DNA of 64,000 nt from Acidimicrobiia bacterium (GTDB lineage Bacteria > Actinomycetota > Acidimicrobiia > Acidimicrobiales > Aldehydirespiratoraceae). The position numbers and the translations under genes were made by a program. The notes beneath the pieces were generated by a model. That model saw nothing but the letters and a program-made list of their open reading frames with translations, searched no databases and was not told the origin of the DNA. This document shows, one piece after another, positions 52,591-59,693 of this stretch (the first letter of the stretch is position 1; each line of letters begins with the position of its first letter). The stretch spans positions 1 to 64,000 of the forward strand of contig JAJEDD010000025.1 in assembly GCA_022821685.1 (NCBI GenBank). The letters are read 5' to 3'.

Positions 52591-52631
52591 CGAGGGAGCA
52601 CGACCCGATGAGGACCGGTCGTGCTCCCTCG
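52591..52631 (+). terminator. Rho-independent-type terminator
   Basis: A perfect 15-bp stem (CGAGGGAGCACGACC at 52591-52605 and its complement at 52617-52631) with an 11-base loop, followed by TGGGCTTTCT. It lies 31 bp after the binding-protein stop and should end that transcript. Confidence 0.85.
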
Positions 52632-52647
52632 TGGGCTTTCTCGGCCC

Positions 52648-52716
52648 AGAGGCCGAGCTTGCGAGGCCGTGGCCCGAGCGGCCCGTGAGCGAAGCGAACA
52701 GGAGCGGGGGTGACAC
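52648..52716 (+). repeat. Dispersed element, 3'-truncated copy upstream of the isochorismatase gene
   Basis: Left arm plus core of the short variant (AGAGGCCGAGCTTGCG ... CCGTGAGCGAAGCGAACA), lacking the right arm. The end of the core, GGAGCGGGGG at 52701-52710, is placed to serve as the ribosome-binding site of the gene starting at 52721. Confidence 0.75.
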
Positions 52717-52720
52717 TGTG

Positions 52721-53425
52721 ATGACGACGGCTTATCCTTGGCGCGACGCCATCCCGGCCGACGACATCGCCCGCTACCTGGCCGCCGGCTACGGCGACAC
52801 GTTCAGCGGCGACGAGTTCCGGGCCATCAGCGCGGGCACCTCACCGGCGCTGATCGTGGTGGACATGACGCTGGCCTTCGTGGACGGCCGCTGGCCCACC
52901 GGCTGCGGCGACACCGGCGGACCCGCGGTCGAGGCCAATGCCCGGCTGCTGGCCGAGATGCGCCGGCTGGGCCGCCCGGTGTACTTCACCAAGATGTACG
53001 AGGATCCGGCCCATGTCCCGGCTCCGGCCCAGAAGGGGCGCTGGAAGACGGTGGGCCGTCGCCTGCCCGATGCGGACCTGCCGCCCGGCGACGTGATCGT
53101 TGACGAGTTGGCCCCCGAGCCCGACGAGCTGGTAATCTGCAAGAGCCACAAGCCGAGCGGGTTCTTCGGCACCGAGCTAGCCGCCCTGCTCGTCTACGAC
53201 AAGGTCGACACCGTGGTGGTCACCGGGCTCACCACCAGCGGCTGCGTGCGGGCCACGGCAGTGGACGCCTTCCAGTACAACTTCGACGTGGTGATCCCCT
53301 TCGAGTGCGTGGCCGACCGCAGCCAGATCTCCCACAAGGTCAACTTGTTGGACCTGCACATGAAGTACGCCGACGTGGCCCCCCTAGACCACGTAATCGA
53401 CTGGCTCAACAGCCTCGATGGGTAG
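52721..53425 (+). CDS. Isochorismatase-fold cysteine hydrolase (N-carbamoylsarcosine/biuret amidase-like)
   Basis: 234-aa cytosolic hydrolase. The catalytic triad is visible: Asp48 in L-I-V-V-D-M-T, Lys144 in C-K-S-H-K-P-S-G-F-F, Cys175 in G-L-T-T-S-G-C-V-R-A-T-A. Members cleave amides or ureides such as N-carbamoylsarcosine and biuret. Biuret hydrolase would fit a cyanurate pathway together with the ring-opening hydrolase at 40101, but the two are 12 kb apart and no family test was possible. ATG 52721 follows a purine-rich site contributed by the truncated element. Confidence 0.85.
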   Translation: MTTAYPWRDAIPADDIARYLAAGYGDTFSGDEFRAISAGTSPALIVVDMTLAFVDGRWPTGCGDTGGPAVEANARLLAEMRRLGRPVYFTKMYEDPAHVPAPAQKGRWKTVGRRLPDADLPPGDVIVDELAPEPDELVICKSHKPSGFFGTELAALLVYDKVDTVVVTGLTTSGCVRATAVDAFQYNFDVVIPFECVADRSQISHKVNLLDLHMKYADVAPLDHVIDWLNSLDG

Positions 53426-53582
53426 CCGCGCATTGCATATGATCGAGCGGCGCCGTCGCAGGCTTGTCGGCTTGGCCATTGCTGATGGCTATCGGCGAGT
53501 CCCTGAGACCGCTGAAGAACTGCGGTGGGCCGATGAGAACGCTCGGGCAATGATCGCCGAGGAACCGTGGGAGCGGTCGTGA
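53418..53582 (+). CDS. Small antitoxin-like protein, apparently orphan
   Basis: 54 aa (or 47 from the ATG at 53439). The start overlaps the end of the hydrolase gene. A basic N-terminus (I-E-R-R-R-R-R-L-V) precedes a helical, acidic C-terminus E-T-A-E-E-L-R-W-A-D-E-N-A-R-A-M-I-A-E-E-P-W, the pattern of short MazE/CopG-like antitoxin tails. No toxin gene follows; the next gene is convergent. It may be a solitary remnant. The call rests on composition and pattern only. Confidence 0.45.
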   Translation: MGSRALHMIERRRRRLVGLAIADGYRRVPETAEELRWADENARAMIAEEPWERS

Positions 53583-53590
53583 GGCGGGCC

Positions 53591-55225
53591 TCAGAGGCTG
53601 ATCTCGGCTGAGGTTCCGTCGCGGCGGGGGTCGCTGGTTGCGGTGAGGGTGTTGCCCTCTCGTAGGACAGCTTGGGCGCCGCCGAAGCCGCCGATCACTT
53701 CGGCTGCGTCGACTAACTCGTAGCCGGCCCGGCCGATGGCGGATCGCCATTGCGGCTCGAGGGTGGCTTCTGTGGTGACTTGGCCTTCGCCGAGTAGGCG
53801 GAACCGGCCGGCCTCGATGGCTGTGGCCAGACTTGCGCCGCCGAGCACTCGGTGCAGGATCTGCAGCTGTCCCTGGGGCTGCATGATTCCGCCTACCACT
53901 CCCATGCCCAGCCACGGCTGCCCGGCACTCAGCACCAGCGTGGGCACGATGGTGTGGTAGGGGCGCTTGCCGGGCGCCACCGCGTTGGGATGGCTGAGGT
54001 CGGTGGTGAAGCCCCGGCCCCGGCTCTGTAACACGAATCCGCCCTCGGGCACCGTCACCCCCGAGCCGAACCGGTCGCACACGCTGGAGGTGAGCACCAC
54101 GGCCTGTTCTTGGGTGAACACCACGGTGAACACCGTGCCCGGCCCCAGCGGCATCGGACCATGCCGCCGGGCTGTGGCCATCTGGCCGCGCATCTCGTCG
54201 TAGCTGGGAACCTCGGAAGCGGCTGGGTCGCCCACGCAGTCCAGAGCCATCGCGAAGGCTCGGTCCAGCGCCTCCACCATGGCCGCGGCCGCCTCGCCGC
54301 CCCAGGTGGATCGCCGCCCGCCGTCCACCGTGACCCGCGCACTCTCGCCGGCCTCGGCAATCTCGGCGCCCGCCACCATGTCAAAGGTGGACCCGTCCTT
54401 GGGGTCGGTCGCGCCTAAGAGGCCCTGTGCGTGCACGGCTTCGGCTGCCAGGGCCACCACCACGCCCTGGCAGGGTGGAGGCACGGTCACAAGTTCGTGT
54501 TCGCCCAGGCTGGCTCGCAGCGGCGCCACCCACTCACTGCGGTGGTTGGCCAGGTCGTCGGTGTGAACCCGCTCGCCCGTTGCTTGCGAGACGGCTAGGG
54601 CCAGCGGGCCGCGGTACAGCGCATCGTGCCCGTCGGCGGAAATCCGCGCCAAGACTTCGCCGAGGGCGGGGTTGCGCCAGCGCTCACCCGGCCCGGGCGC
54701 CGAACCGCCGGGGAAGTAGAGAGCCTCGCCCGCCGGGTCGAGCCGGATGCGGGCCCCCTCCCAGAGCCGGCTGCCGGTTGCGCCCACTGCCGCGCCGTCG
54801 GTAGCGGCCTTGATGGCGGGCTCGAACAGCGCTCGCCACGGCAGCCGGCCGAACCGGCGGTGCAGATCGTGCCAGGCCGCTACCGCCCCCGGCACTGTCA
54901 CCGCATACGCCCCGACCGAGGGCACGAATCCGTGGCCGTTGTCGGGCACGGTGGCCGGTTCGGTCCGCCGACCGGAGCGCCCGCTGCCGTTGAGCACCGC
55001 CACCCCGTCACGATCGGCAACAACCGCCATCAGATCGCCGCCGACTCCGGTGCCGGTGGGCTCCACCACCCCCATAACCGCATCGGCTGCAATGGCAGCG
55101 TCGACCGCCGTCCCGCCGGCCCGCAGCACAGCCACCGCCGCGTCGGTCGCTACCGCATGCCCCGCCGCCACCGCCGCTTTGGTGCAACTCTCGCCCGTGG
55201 ACTGTTCGGTTCGGGGCATTTCCAA
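53591..55225 (-). CDS. Gamma-glutamyltransferase family protein with atypical active site
   Basis: 544 aa with GGT layout: A-V-A-T-D-A-A-V-A-V-L-R-A-G-G-T-A-V-D-A-A-I-A, G-T-G-V-G-G-D-L, F-G-S-G-V-T-V-P-E-G-G-F and N-A-V-A-P-G-K-R-P-Y. In GGT the precursor cleaves itself before a Thr in a T-T-H-x-S-V-V-D motif and that Thr is the nucleophile. Here the aligned stretch is P-G-T-V-F-T-V-V-F, so the position appears to be Gly, with a Thr next to it. Autoprocessing and transferase activity are therefore doubtful. No export signal seen. Convergent with the preceding genes. Confidence 0.8.
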   Translation of the reverse strand: MEMPRTEQSTGESCTKAAVAAGHAVATDAAVAVLRAGGTAVDAAIAADAVMGVVEPTGTGVGGDLMAVVADRDGVAVLNGSGRSGRRTEPATVPDNGHGFVPSVGAYAVTVPGAVAAWHDLHRRFGRLPWRALFEPAIKAATDGAAVGATGSRLWEGARIRLDPAGEALYFPGGSAPGPGERWRNPALGEVLARISADGHDALYRGPLALAVSQATGERVHTDDLANHRSEWVAPLRASLGEHELVTVPPPCQGVVVALAAEAVHAQGLLGATDPKDGSTFDMVAGAEIAEAGESARVTVDGGRRSTWGGEAAAAMVEALDRAFAMALDCVGDPAASEVPSYDEMRGQMATARRHGPMPLGPGTVFTVVFTQEQAVVLTSSVCDRFGSGVTVPEGGFVLQSRGRGFTTDLSHPNAVAPGKRPYHTIVPTLVLSAGQPWLGMGVVGGIMQPQGQLQILHRVLGGASLATAIEAGRFRLLGEGQVTTEATLEPQWRSAIGRAGYELVDAAEVIGGFGGAQAVLREGNTLTATSDPRRDGTSAEISL

Positions 55226-55272
55226 TGATCGCGCCTGGGGACTCTGGTGCGACCGATGGAGGTAGGCGGTGG

Positions 55273-55626
55273 CTATCCCCGAACCGACGACGGCACCAGC
55301 GTGCCCTCTGTCGGGTCGACGGCGAGTCGGAGCCCTTCGAGGGTGTAGGCACCCAGCAGAGGATCAGAGCCGTCCTCGCCGAAGGCCACCCAAGTGTTGG
55401 TGCTGCGGCCGTCGATGGTGGCCCGGGCCTCGCCGATGTCGCAAGTGACGCGCCGGCCGTCGGCCAGCACGAGCCTGGCCTTGTCGGTTGGCTCGACGCC
55501 CACCTGCGCCAACTGGCTCGAGGGCACGATCGTGAAGAAGCTGCCGGTGTCCACCAGAGCATCAAGTTGAATGGTTTGTTCGCCGTTCAGGCTCTCGATC
55601 TGAATCGGCCAGTTGAATGTGCCCAT
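55273..55626 (-). CDS. Clan AA (retropepsin-like) aspartic protease, paralogue 1
   Basis: 117 aa. The active-site motif A-L-V-D-T-G-S-F-F-T-I-V-P (about residues 23-35) and a downstream hydrophobic-hydrophobic-Gly block (P-L-L-G-A-Y-T-L-E-G-L) mark a single-domain retropepsin-like protease that would act as a dimer. AGGAGG lies 8 or so bases before the ATG. Tandem with a close paralogue at 55678. Substrate unknown; possibly processing or a toxin-like role (speculative). Confidence 0.8.
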   Translation of the reverse strand: MGTFNWPIQIESLNGEQTIQLDALVDTGSFFTIVPSSQLAQVGVEPTDKARLVLADGRRVTCDIGEARATIDGRSTNTWVAFGEDGSDPLLGAYTLEGLRLAVDPTEGTLVPSSVRG

Positions 55627-55677
55627 GGGATGCGACCTCCTCGTAGAAGTTGTAGGTGAAAGTAGTGCGGCTGCAGC

Positions 55678-56034
55678 TCAGGCCGTGGCGTAGGGCAATG
55701 GAACCAATGTCAGATTCGCTGGATCGACCACAAGGCGGAGGCCTTCCAGCGTGTATGCACCTAAGAGGGGCTTGGCGTGGTTCTCGCCGAATACCACGAT
55801 GGTCGGAATGCTCCGGCCATCGATCGTGGCCCGAGCCTCGCCCATTGCATAGACGGCACGGTGTCCGTCGGCTAGCACCAGTTCGACCTCTCCGGTCGCC
55901 TCGACTCCCAACTCGTGCAGGAGTTCGCTCGGCACGATTGTGTATCCGGCGCCGGTGTCCACCAACGCCTCAAGGTGCAAGGTCTTCGTGCCGTTCATGC
56001 TGTCCAGCTGAATCGGCCAATCAAATGTGCCCAC
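55678..56034 (-). CDS. Clan AA (retropepsin-like) aspartic protease, paralogue 2
   Basis: 118 aa from the GTG at 56034, chosen because it aligns with the ATG of paralogue 1 (G-T-F-x-W-P-I-Q) and has GGGAGGGG upstream; an ATG 33 codons earlier is possible. Active site A-L-V-D-T-G-A-G-Y-T-I-V-P and the same P-L-L-G-A-Y-T-L-E-G-L block. The two genes are 51 bp apart and clearly arose by duplication. Confidence 0.8.
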   Translation of the reverse strand: MGTFDWPIQLDSMNGTKTLHLEALVDTGAGYTIVPSELLHELGVEATGEVELVLADGHRAVYAMGEARATIDGRSIPTIVVFGENHAKPLLGAYTLEGLRLVVDPANLTLVPLPYATA

Positions 56035-56220
56035 TGGCCCCTCCCAATCCTCAAACGGCTGCCAGAGCGTCGCCTTGCCTCCCACGGCCGTGACAGGCGG
56101 GCTGGCAGAGTGTTGCAGCGATGCAAGTTTCATTGTGTTTCACTATAAGACACTTGCGAGTCCTGTCAAGTGCAGGTTTCAGCGAACCTGTGTCCCTGAT
56201 GAGATGCCGACAGCGCCGCT

Positions 56221-56229
56221 TGTATACAG
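56221..56229. promoter_or_regulatory. TGTATACAG motif upstream of the VOC gene
   Basis: TGTATACA at 56221-56228 lies 10 bases before the GTG start at 56239. Here it could equally be a -10 element (TATACA) of a near-leaderless promoter. It shares the hexamer with the other sites of this region. Confidence 0.45.
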
Positions 56230-56238
56230 TCGGTTGCC

Positions 56239-56724
56239 GTGGCTGCACGGCTCCGACATCTGGCCATCTCTGTGCCCGATGTGGCCGAGGCCCAGGCATT
56301 TTTCGAGCGGGCCTTCGGGATGACCAAGGCCGGTGACGCCGGACGGGGCGTCTACATGACCGACGGAGTCATGAACGTCGCCCTCTTGGATTTTGGCGAC
56401 GATCCGGTTGTAGGGATAACCGAGGCGGGCTCGGAGCCCTTCCACGGGCTCTACCACTTCGGCATGTGGGTGGACGATCTCGAAGAAGCCGCCGAGCAGG
56501 CGCAGCAGGCCGGCGCCGAGCATGTGCGGGGTCGGCGGCCCGACGAGCCCAACCGCTACTACGAGGTGAAGTACCGCTCGCCCCACGGCTTGATCTTCGA
56601 CCTCACCACCTCGGGCTGGATCGGGGCGCTGCGGGATCCTCAACCAGCCGACGGCGACGCTTCGCCAGGCGGCCCTGGACGCGGCCCCGAACTCGATTCC
56701 GAGAATCCCGGTGGCACCGGCTGA
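56239..56724 (+). CDS. VOC (glyoxalase/dioxygenase) family protein
   Basis: 161 aa. It has beta-alpha-beta repeat features: L-R-H-L-A-I-S-V-P-D-V-A-E-A-Q-A-F-F-E-R-A-F-G-M at the N-terminus, L-Y-H-F-G-M-W-V-D-D-L-E-E-A in the middle and a terminal Y-R-S-P-H-G-L-I-F-D-L. The metal ligands appear to be His6, His75 and the terminal Asp/Glu region. VOC members include ring-cleaving dioxygenases and glyoxalases. GTG start. It overlaps the FAD monooxygenase start, so the two may act in sequence (hydroxylation and cleavage or isomerisation). Confidence 0.85.
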   Translation: MAARLRHLAISVPDVAEAQAFFERAFGMTKAGDAGRGVYMTDGVMNVALLDFGDDPVVGITEAGSEPFHGLYHFGMWVDDLEEAAEQAQQAGAEHVRGRRPDEPNRYYEVKYRSPHGLIFDLTTSGWIGALRDPQPADGDASPGGPGRGPELDSENPGGTG

Positions 56725-58072
56725 CGACCGGGTGCTCATCGCCGGGGCCGGGCCGGTGGGCCTGGTGCTGGCCCTGTCGCTGGCCGGGCGCGGCCACCGG
56801 GTGCTGCTGGTGGAGGCGCTGGTGGACCTGCTCGATCAGGTCCGCCGGGCCGGAACCATCCACGCCGCCACTCTGGAGATGCTCGACGACATCGGCCTCT
56901 ACGAGCGCCTCGAGCCCCTAGGCATCGTCGCCCCGCTGGTGCATTACTGGGACCGGGGCGACCCCGAACCCATCGCGGTGTTCGACCACGCGGTGCTGTC
57001 CGGCGACACCCGCTTCCCCCACGCCCTGCAGTGTGACCGCCTCAAGTTGGTGGAAGAAGCTCTCAAGATGGCCTCCGGCCGCGAGCTGATCGAGATCCGC
57101 ACCGGCACCGAGCTCGTCGGCTTCCGCCAGGGCGCCGATTCGGTGACCGCGGTGGTGGAGACCGCCGACGGGGCGCGGCAAGAGCTGCGGGGCTCGCACC
57201 TGGTGGGCTGCGAGGGCGCCCACAGCGTGGTGCGCAAGCAGCTCGGCATCGACTTCGAGGGCTTCGCCTTCCCGGATCGCACCATGACCCTCAGCGTGCT
57301 GTTCGACTTCGACTCGCCCAGAGGCCGAGCGGGCGGGCGCACGAGTCCGGCCCATACGGGCGAGGCCGTGGGCTGTGACGCGGGGGTTTGGGCGGCCCGT
57401 GAGCGCAGCGAACAAGAGCGGGAAACGCACCGCCGCGGCGCGACGGGCTTGCACCCGCCTGCGCCCCTTCGCAGATCCTACGGCTACCGCAACTACATCC
57501 TCGATCCCACCGAGTGGGCCAACCTCTTCAAATGGACCGACCTTTGGCGGGTGGTGCTGCCCGCCGACGTGGACGCCGCCGAGGAGGCGCTGCTCGACGA
57601 CGACGCCATTCAGGCCGGGCTGCAGCGATTCCATCCCACCGGGACGCCCTATGAGGTGGTGTCCAAGTCGCTCTACACCGTGCATCAGCGGGTGGCCGAG
57701 ACGTTCCGGGCGGGGCGGGTGCTGCTGGCCGGCGACGCGGCCCACGTCAACAGCCCCATCGGGGCCATGGGAATGAACAGCGGCATCCACGACGCGGTGA
57801 ACCTGGCCGCCAAGCTGTCGTCGGTGCTGGCCGGCGACGCCGGTGACGAGGTGCTCGACCGCTACGTCCGCCAGCGCCGCCATGTGGCCGTGGCCCATGT
57901 GCAGGCCATCACCATCCGCAACAAGAAGCTGATGGCTGAGGCCGACCCCCAGACTCGCCGCCGCAACCGTGACGAGCTGCGCCGCGCCGCCGACGACCCC
58001 GCCCTGGCCCGGGAGTTCCTGCTAAGAGCGTCGCTGATCGCCAGCGTGAGAGAAGCCGAGGAGATCGCCTGA
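56711..58072 (+). CDS. FAD-dependent aromatic-type monooxygenase with in-frame repeat insert
   Basis: 453 aa. The N-terminal FAD motif is G-A-G-P-V-G-L-V-L-A (about residues 11-20), then R-A-G-T-I-H-A-A-T-L-E-M, D-G motif region C-E-G-A-H-S-V-V-R-K, and C-terminal G-D-A-A-H-V-N-S-P-I-G-A-M-G-M-N. This is a group A flavoprotein hydroxylase (PHBH fold). Between F-D-F-D-S and Y-G-Y-R-N-Y there are 51 residues (R-G-R-A-G-G ... A-R-E-R-S-E-Q-E-R-E ...) that are a translated dispersed element. They fall in the substrate-domain sheet region, so folding may be affected. GTG start. Confidence 0.88.
   Translation: MAPADDRVLIAGAGPVGLVLALSLAGRGHRVLLVEALVDLLDQVRRAGTIHAATLEMLDDIGLYERLEPLGIVAPLVHYWDRGDPEPIAVFDHAVLSGDTRFPHALQCDRLKLVEEALKMASGRELIEIRTGTELVGFRQGADSVTAVVETADGARQELRGSHLVGCEGAHSVVRKQLGIDFEGFAFPDRTMTLSVLFDFDSPRGRAGGRTSPAHTGEAVGCDAGVWAARERSEQERETHRRGATGLHPPAPLRRSYGYRNYILDPTEWANLFKWTDLWRVVLPADVDAAEEALLDDDAIQAGLQRFHPTGTPYEVVSKSLYTVHQRVAETFRAGRVLLAGDAAHVNSPIGAMGMNSGIHDAVNLAAKLSSVLAGDAGDEVLDRYVRQRRHVAVAHVQAITIRNKKLMAEADPQTRRRNRDELRRAADDPALAREFLLRASLIASVREAEEIA
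57320..57472 (+). repeat. Dispersed element copy inside the FAD monooxygenase gene
   Basis: 153 bp (51 codons), full-length form with both arms and the core CCGTGAGCGCAGCGAACA. Same orientation as the host gene but in a different element frame from the DUF2877 insertion. No stop codon in the host frame. Confidence 0.85.
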
Positions 58073-58180
58073 CATGGATCTCGGCGCGACGCGTGAACCG
58101 ACGCTTTGGCGAACGTGGTCCACCGGGTTGCGGAAGTCGCCCGACAGGGGTCCAAGCGGATGCGCGGATCGGCGGCGGTC

Positions 58181-58657
58181 ATGAGCCTCAGCGTGGTGGA
58201 GGTCCGTCTGGCCGAGATGGGACTTGTGCTGCCCGAGCCCCGCCAGTTTCCCAGCGACAATCGGCAGGGCTGTGTGCAGGTCGGTGCTGTCATGTACGTG
58301 TCGGGTCACGGCCCGCACCACCCCGGCATGGACATCGTGCGTCGGGGCAAGCTCGGCGCCGAGCTGTCGGTCGAGCAGGGTTACGAAGTCGCCAAGGCCT
58401 GCGCGCTGTCGATCCTGGCCACCCTGCGGGCCGAGCTGGGCGACCTCACCAAGGTGCGCAGGGTGGTGCGCCTGCTGGGCATGGTGAACTGCACCCCCGA
58501 CTTCGAGGCGATGCCGAAGGTGGTCGACGGCGCCTCCGACCTGTTCTACGAGCTGTTCGGACCGCGGCGGGGATGCCACGCCCGGGCCGCGGTCGGCATG
58601 GCCAGCCTGCCCCGCCAGCAGCCCGTCGAGATCAGCGGCGAGTTTGAGGTGACATGA
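58181..58657 (+). CDS. RidA (YjgF/YER057c) family protein
   Basis: 158 aa from the ATG at 58181; the frame opens earlier at 58106 but S-V-V-E-V-R-L-A-E-M-G-L-V-L-P-E-P matches the normal family start. Further blocks: M-Y-V-S-G-H-G-P, V-E-Q-G-Y-E-V-A-K-A-C-A and the terminal A-R-A-A-V-G-M-A-S-L-P. RidA proteins hydrolyse reactive enamines/imines and relatives act in aromatic nitrogen catabolism. The Arg equivalent to the RidA active site is in H-A-R-A-A-V-G. It lies between the monooxygenase and an epimerase on the same strand. Confidence 0.87.
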   Translation: MSLSVVEVRLAEMGLVLPEPRQFPSDNRQGCVQVGAVMYVSGHGPHHPGMDIVRRGKLGAELSVEQGYEVAKACALSILATLRAELGDLTKVRRVVRLLGMVNCTPDFEAMPKVVDGASDLFYELFGPRRGCHARAAVGMASLPRQQPVEISGEFEVT

Positions 58658-58661
58658 CGCC

Positions 58662-59609
58662 ATGACCACATTGGTGACGGGGATCGGGCTGGTGGGCTCG
58701 GCCTTCGCCCGCTGCGCCCTCCAGCGGGGCGAGCCGGTGGTGTTCCTCGACCTGCAGGAGCGCCCCGACTATCTGCACGAGCGCCTCGGCCCGGCCGCGG
58801 CCGACATTGTGACGGTGAGGGCCGACATCCGCGACCAGTCGGCCGTGCTGGCCACCATGCGCGATCACAAGGCGGAGACGGTGGTGCACACCGCCGGGCT
58901 GATCGGCGACAGCGTCTCTCGCCAGCTCTACACCGGGTTGCAGGTGAACGTCGCCGGCACCATCAACGTGCTGGAGGCGGTGCGGCTGGCCCGAGTGCGC
59001 CGGCTGGTGCACATCAGCAGCTTCGCGGTGTACGACCGGCGCCGGGCCCGGGGCGCGCCCATCACCGAAGGCGCCCCCCGGGGGCCGGGACGGGCCTACG
59101 GCAACTCCAAAGTGATGAAGGAGCTGGCCGCCGAGAGCTACCAGAAGGAGTTCGGCTTCGAGCTGGCCATCCTGCGGCCCGCCAACGCCTACGGGTACGG
59201 GCACTTCTCGGGCGGATCGTTCGGCTCCAAGATCCAGGCCCTGCTGGAGGCCGGCATCAAGGGCCAGACCGCCTTCGTCGACCAGCGCCACACCATGGAC
59301 TTCGAGTACGTCTACGACCTCGACGTGGGCCGGGCGGTGGATCTGGCCGCCACCGCCGATCTGCCCGAGCAAGCCGTGTTCAACATCGGAACCGGGACTG
59401 TCACCACCTTCGACGACCTGGTGGCCGCGGCCCGCCGCATCTTCAGCGACCTGAAGGTGCAGATCATTCCGGGCCAGCCCCCGGCGGTGTCGGCCGGCGA
59501 TCCCCTAGACCTTTCCCACACCGAGGCCGCATTGGGCTGGAAGCCCACCTTCGACATCGAGGCCGGACTGAGCCACTACGCCTACGAGTTGAGGAGGCTC
59601 GCGACGTGA
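58662..59609 (+). CDS. NAD-dependent epimerase/dehydratase (extended SDR)
   Basis: 315 aa. N-terminal T-L-V-T-G-I-G-L-V-G-S, then S-S-F-A-V-Y and Y-G-N-S-K-V-M-K with the catalytic Tyr-x-x-x-Lys (about residues 146-150). Distant paralogue of the epimerase at 28783 (same N-V-x-G-T-x-N-V-L-E-A motif). Starts 4 bp after the RidA stop. Likely oxidoreductase or epimerase in the same pathway; substrate unknown. Confidence 0.87.
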   Translation: MTTLVTGIGLVGSAFARCALQRGEPVVFLDLQERPDYLHERLGPAAADIVTVRADIRDQSAVLATMRDHKAETVVHTAGLIGDSVSRQLYTGLQVNVAGTINVLEAVRLARVRRLVHISSFAVYDRRRARGAPITEGAPRGPGRAYGNSKVMKELAAESYQKEFGFELAILRPANAYGYGHFSGGSFGSKIQALLEAGIKGQTAFVDQRHTMDFEYVYDLDVGRAVDLAATADLPEQAVFNIGTGTVTTFDDLVAAARRIFSDLKVQIIPGQPPAVSAGDPLDLSHTEAALGWKPTFDIEAGLSHYAYELRRLAT

Positions 59610-59693
59610 CCGGTTTCTGGACTCGGGAGGCCGTGCTGGGTGTGTCGGGCCGCGCGGCTCGCGAATGGATCGACATTCGAGGAGACTGACGAC

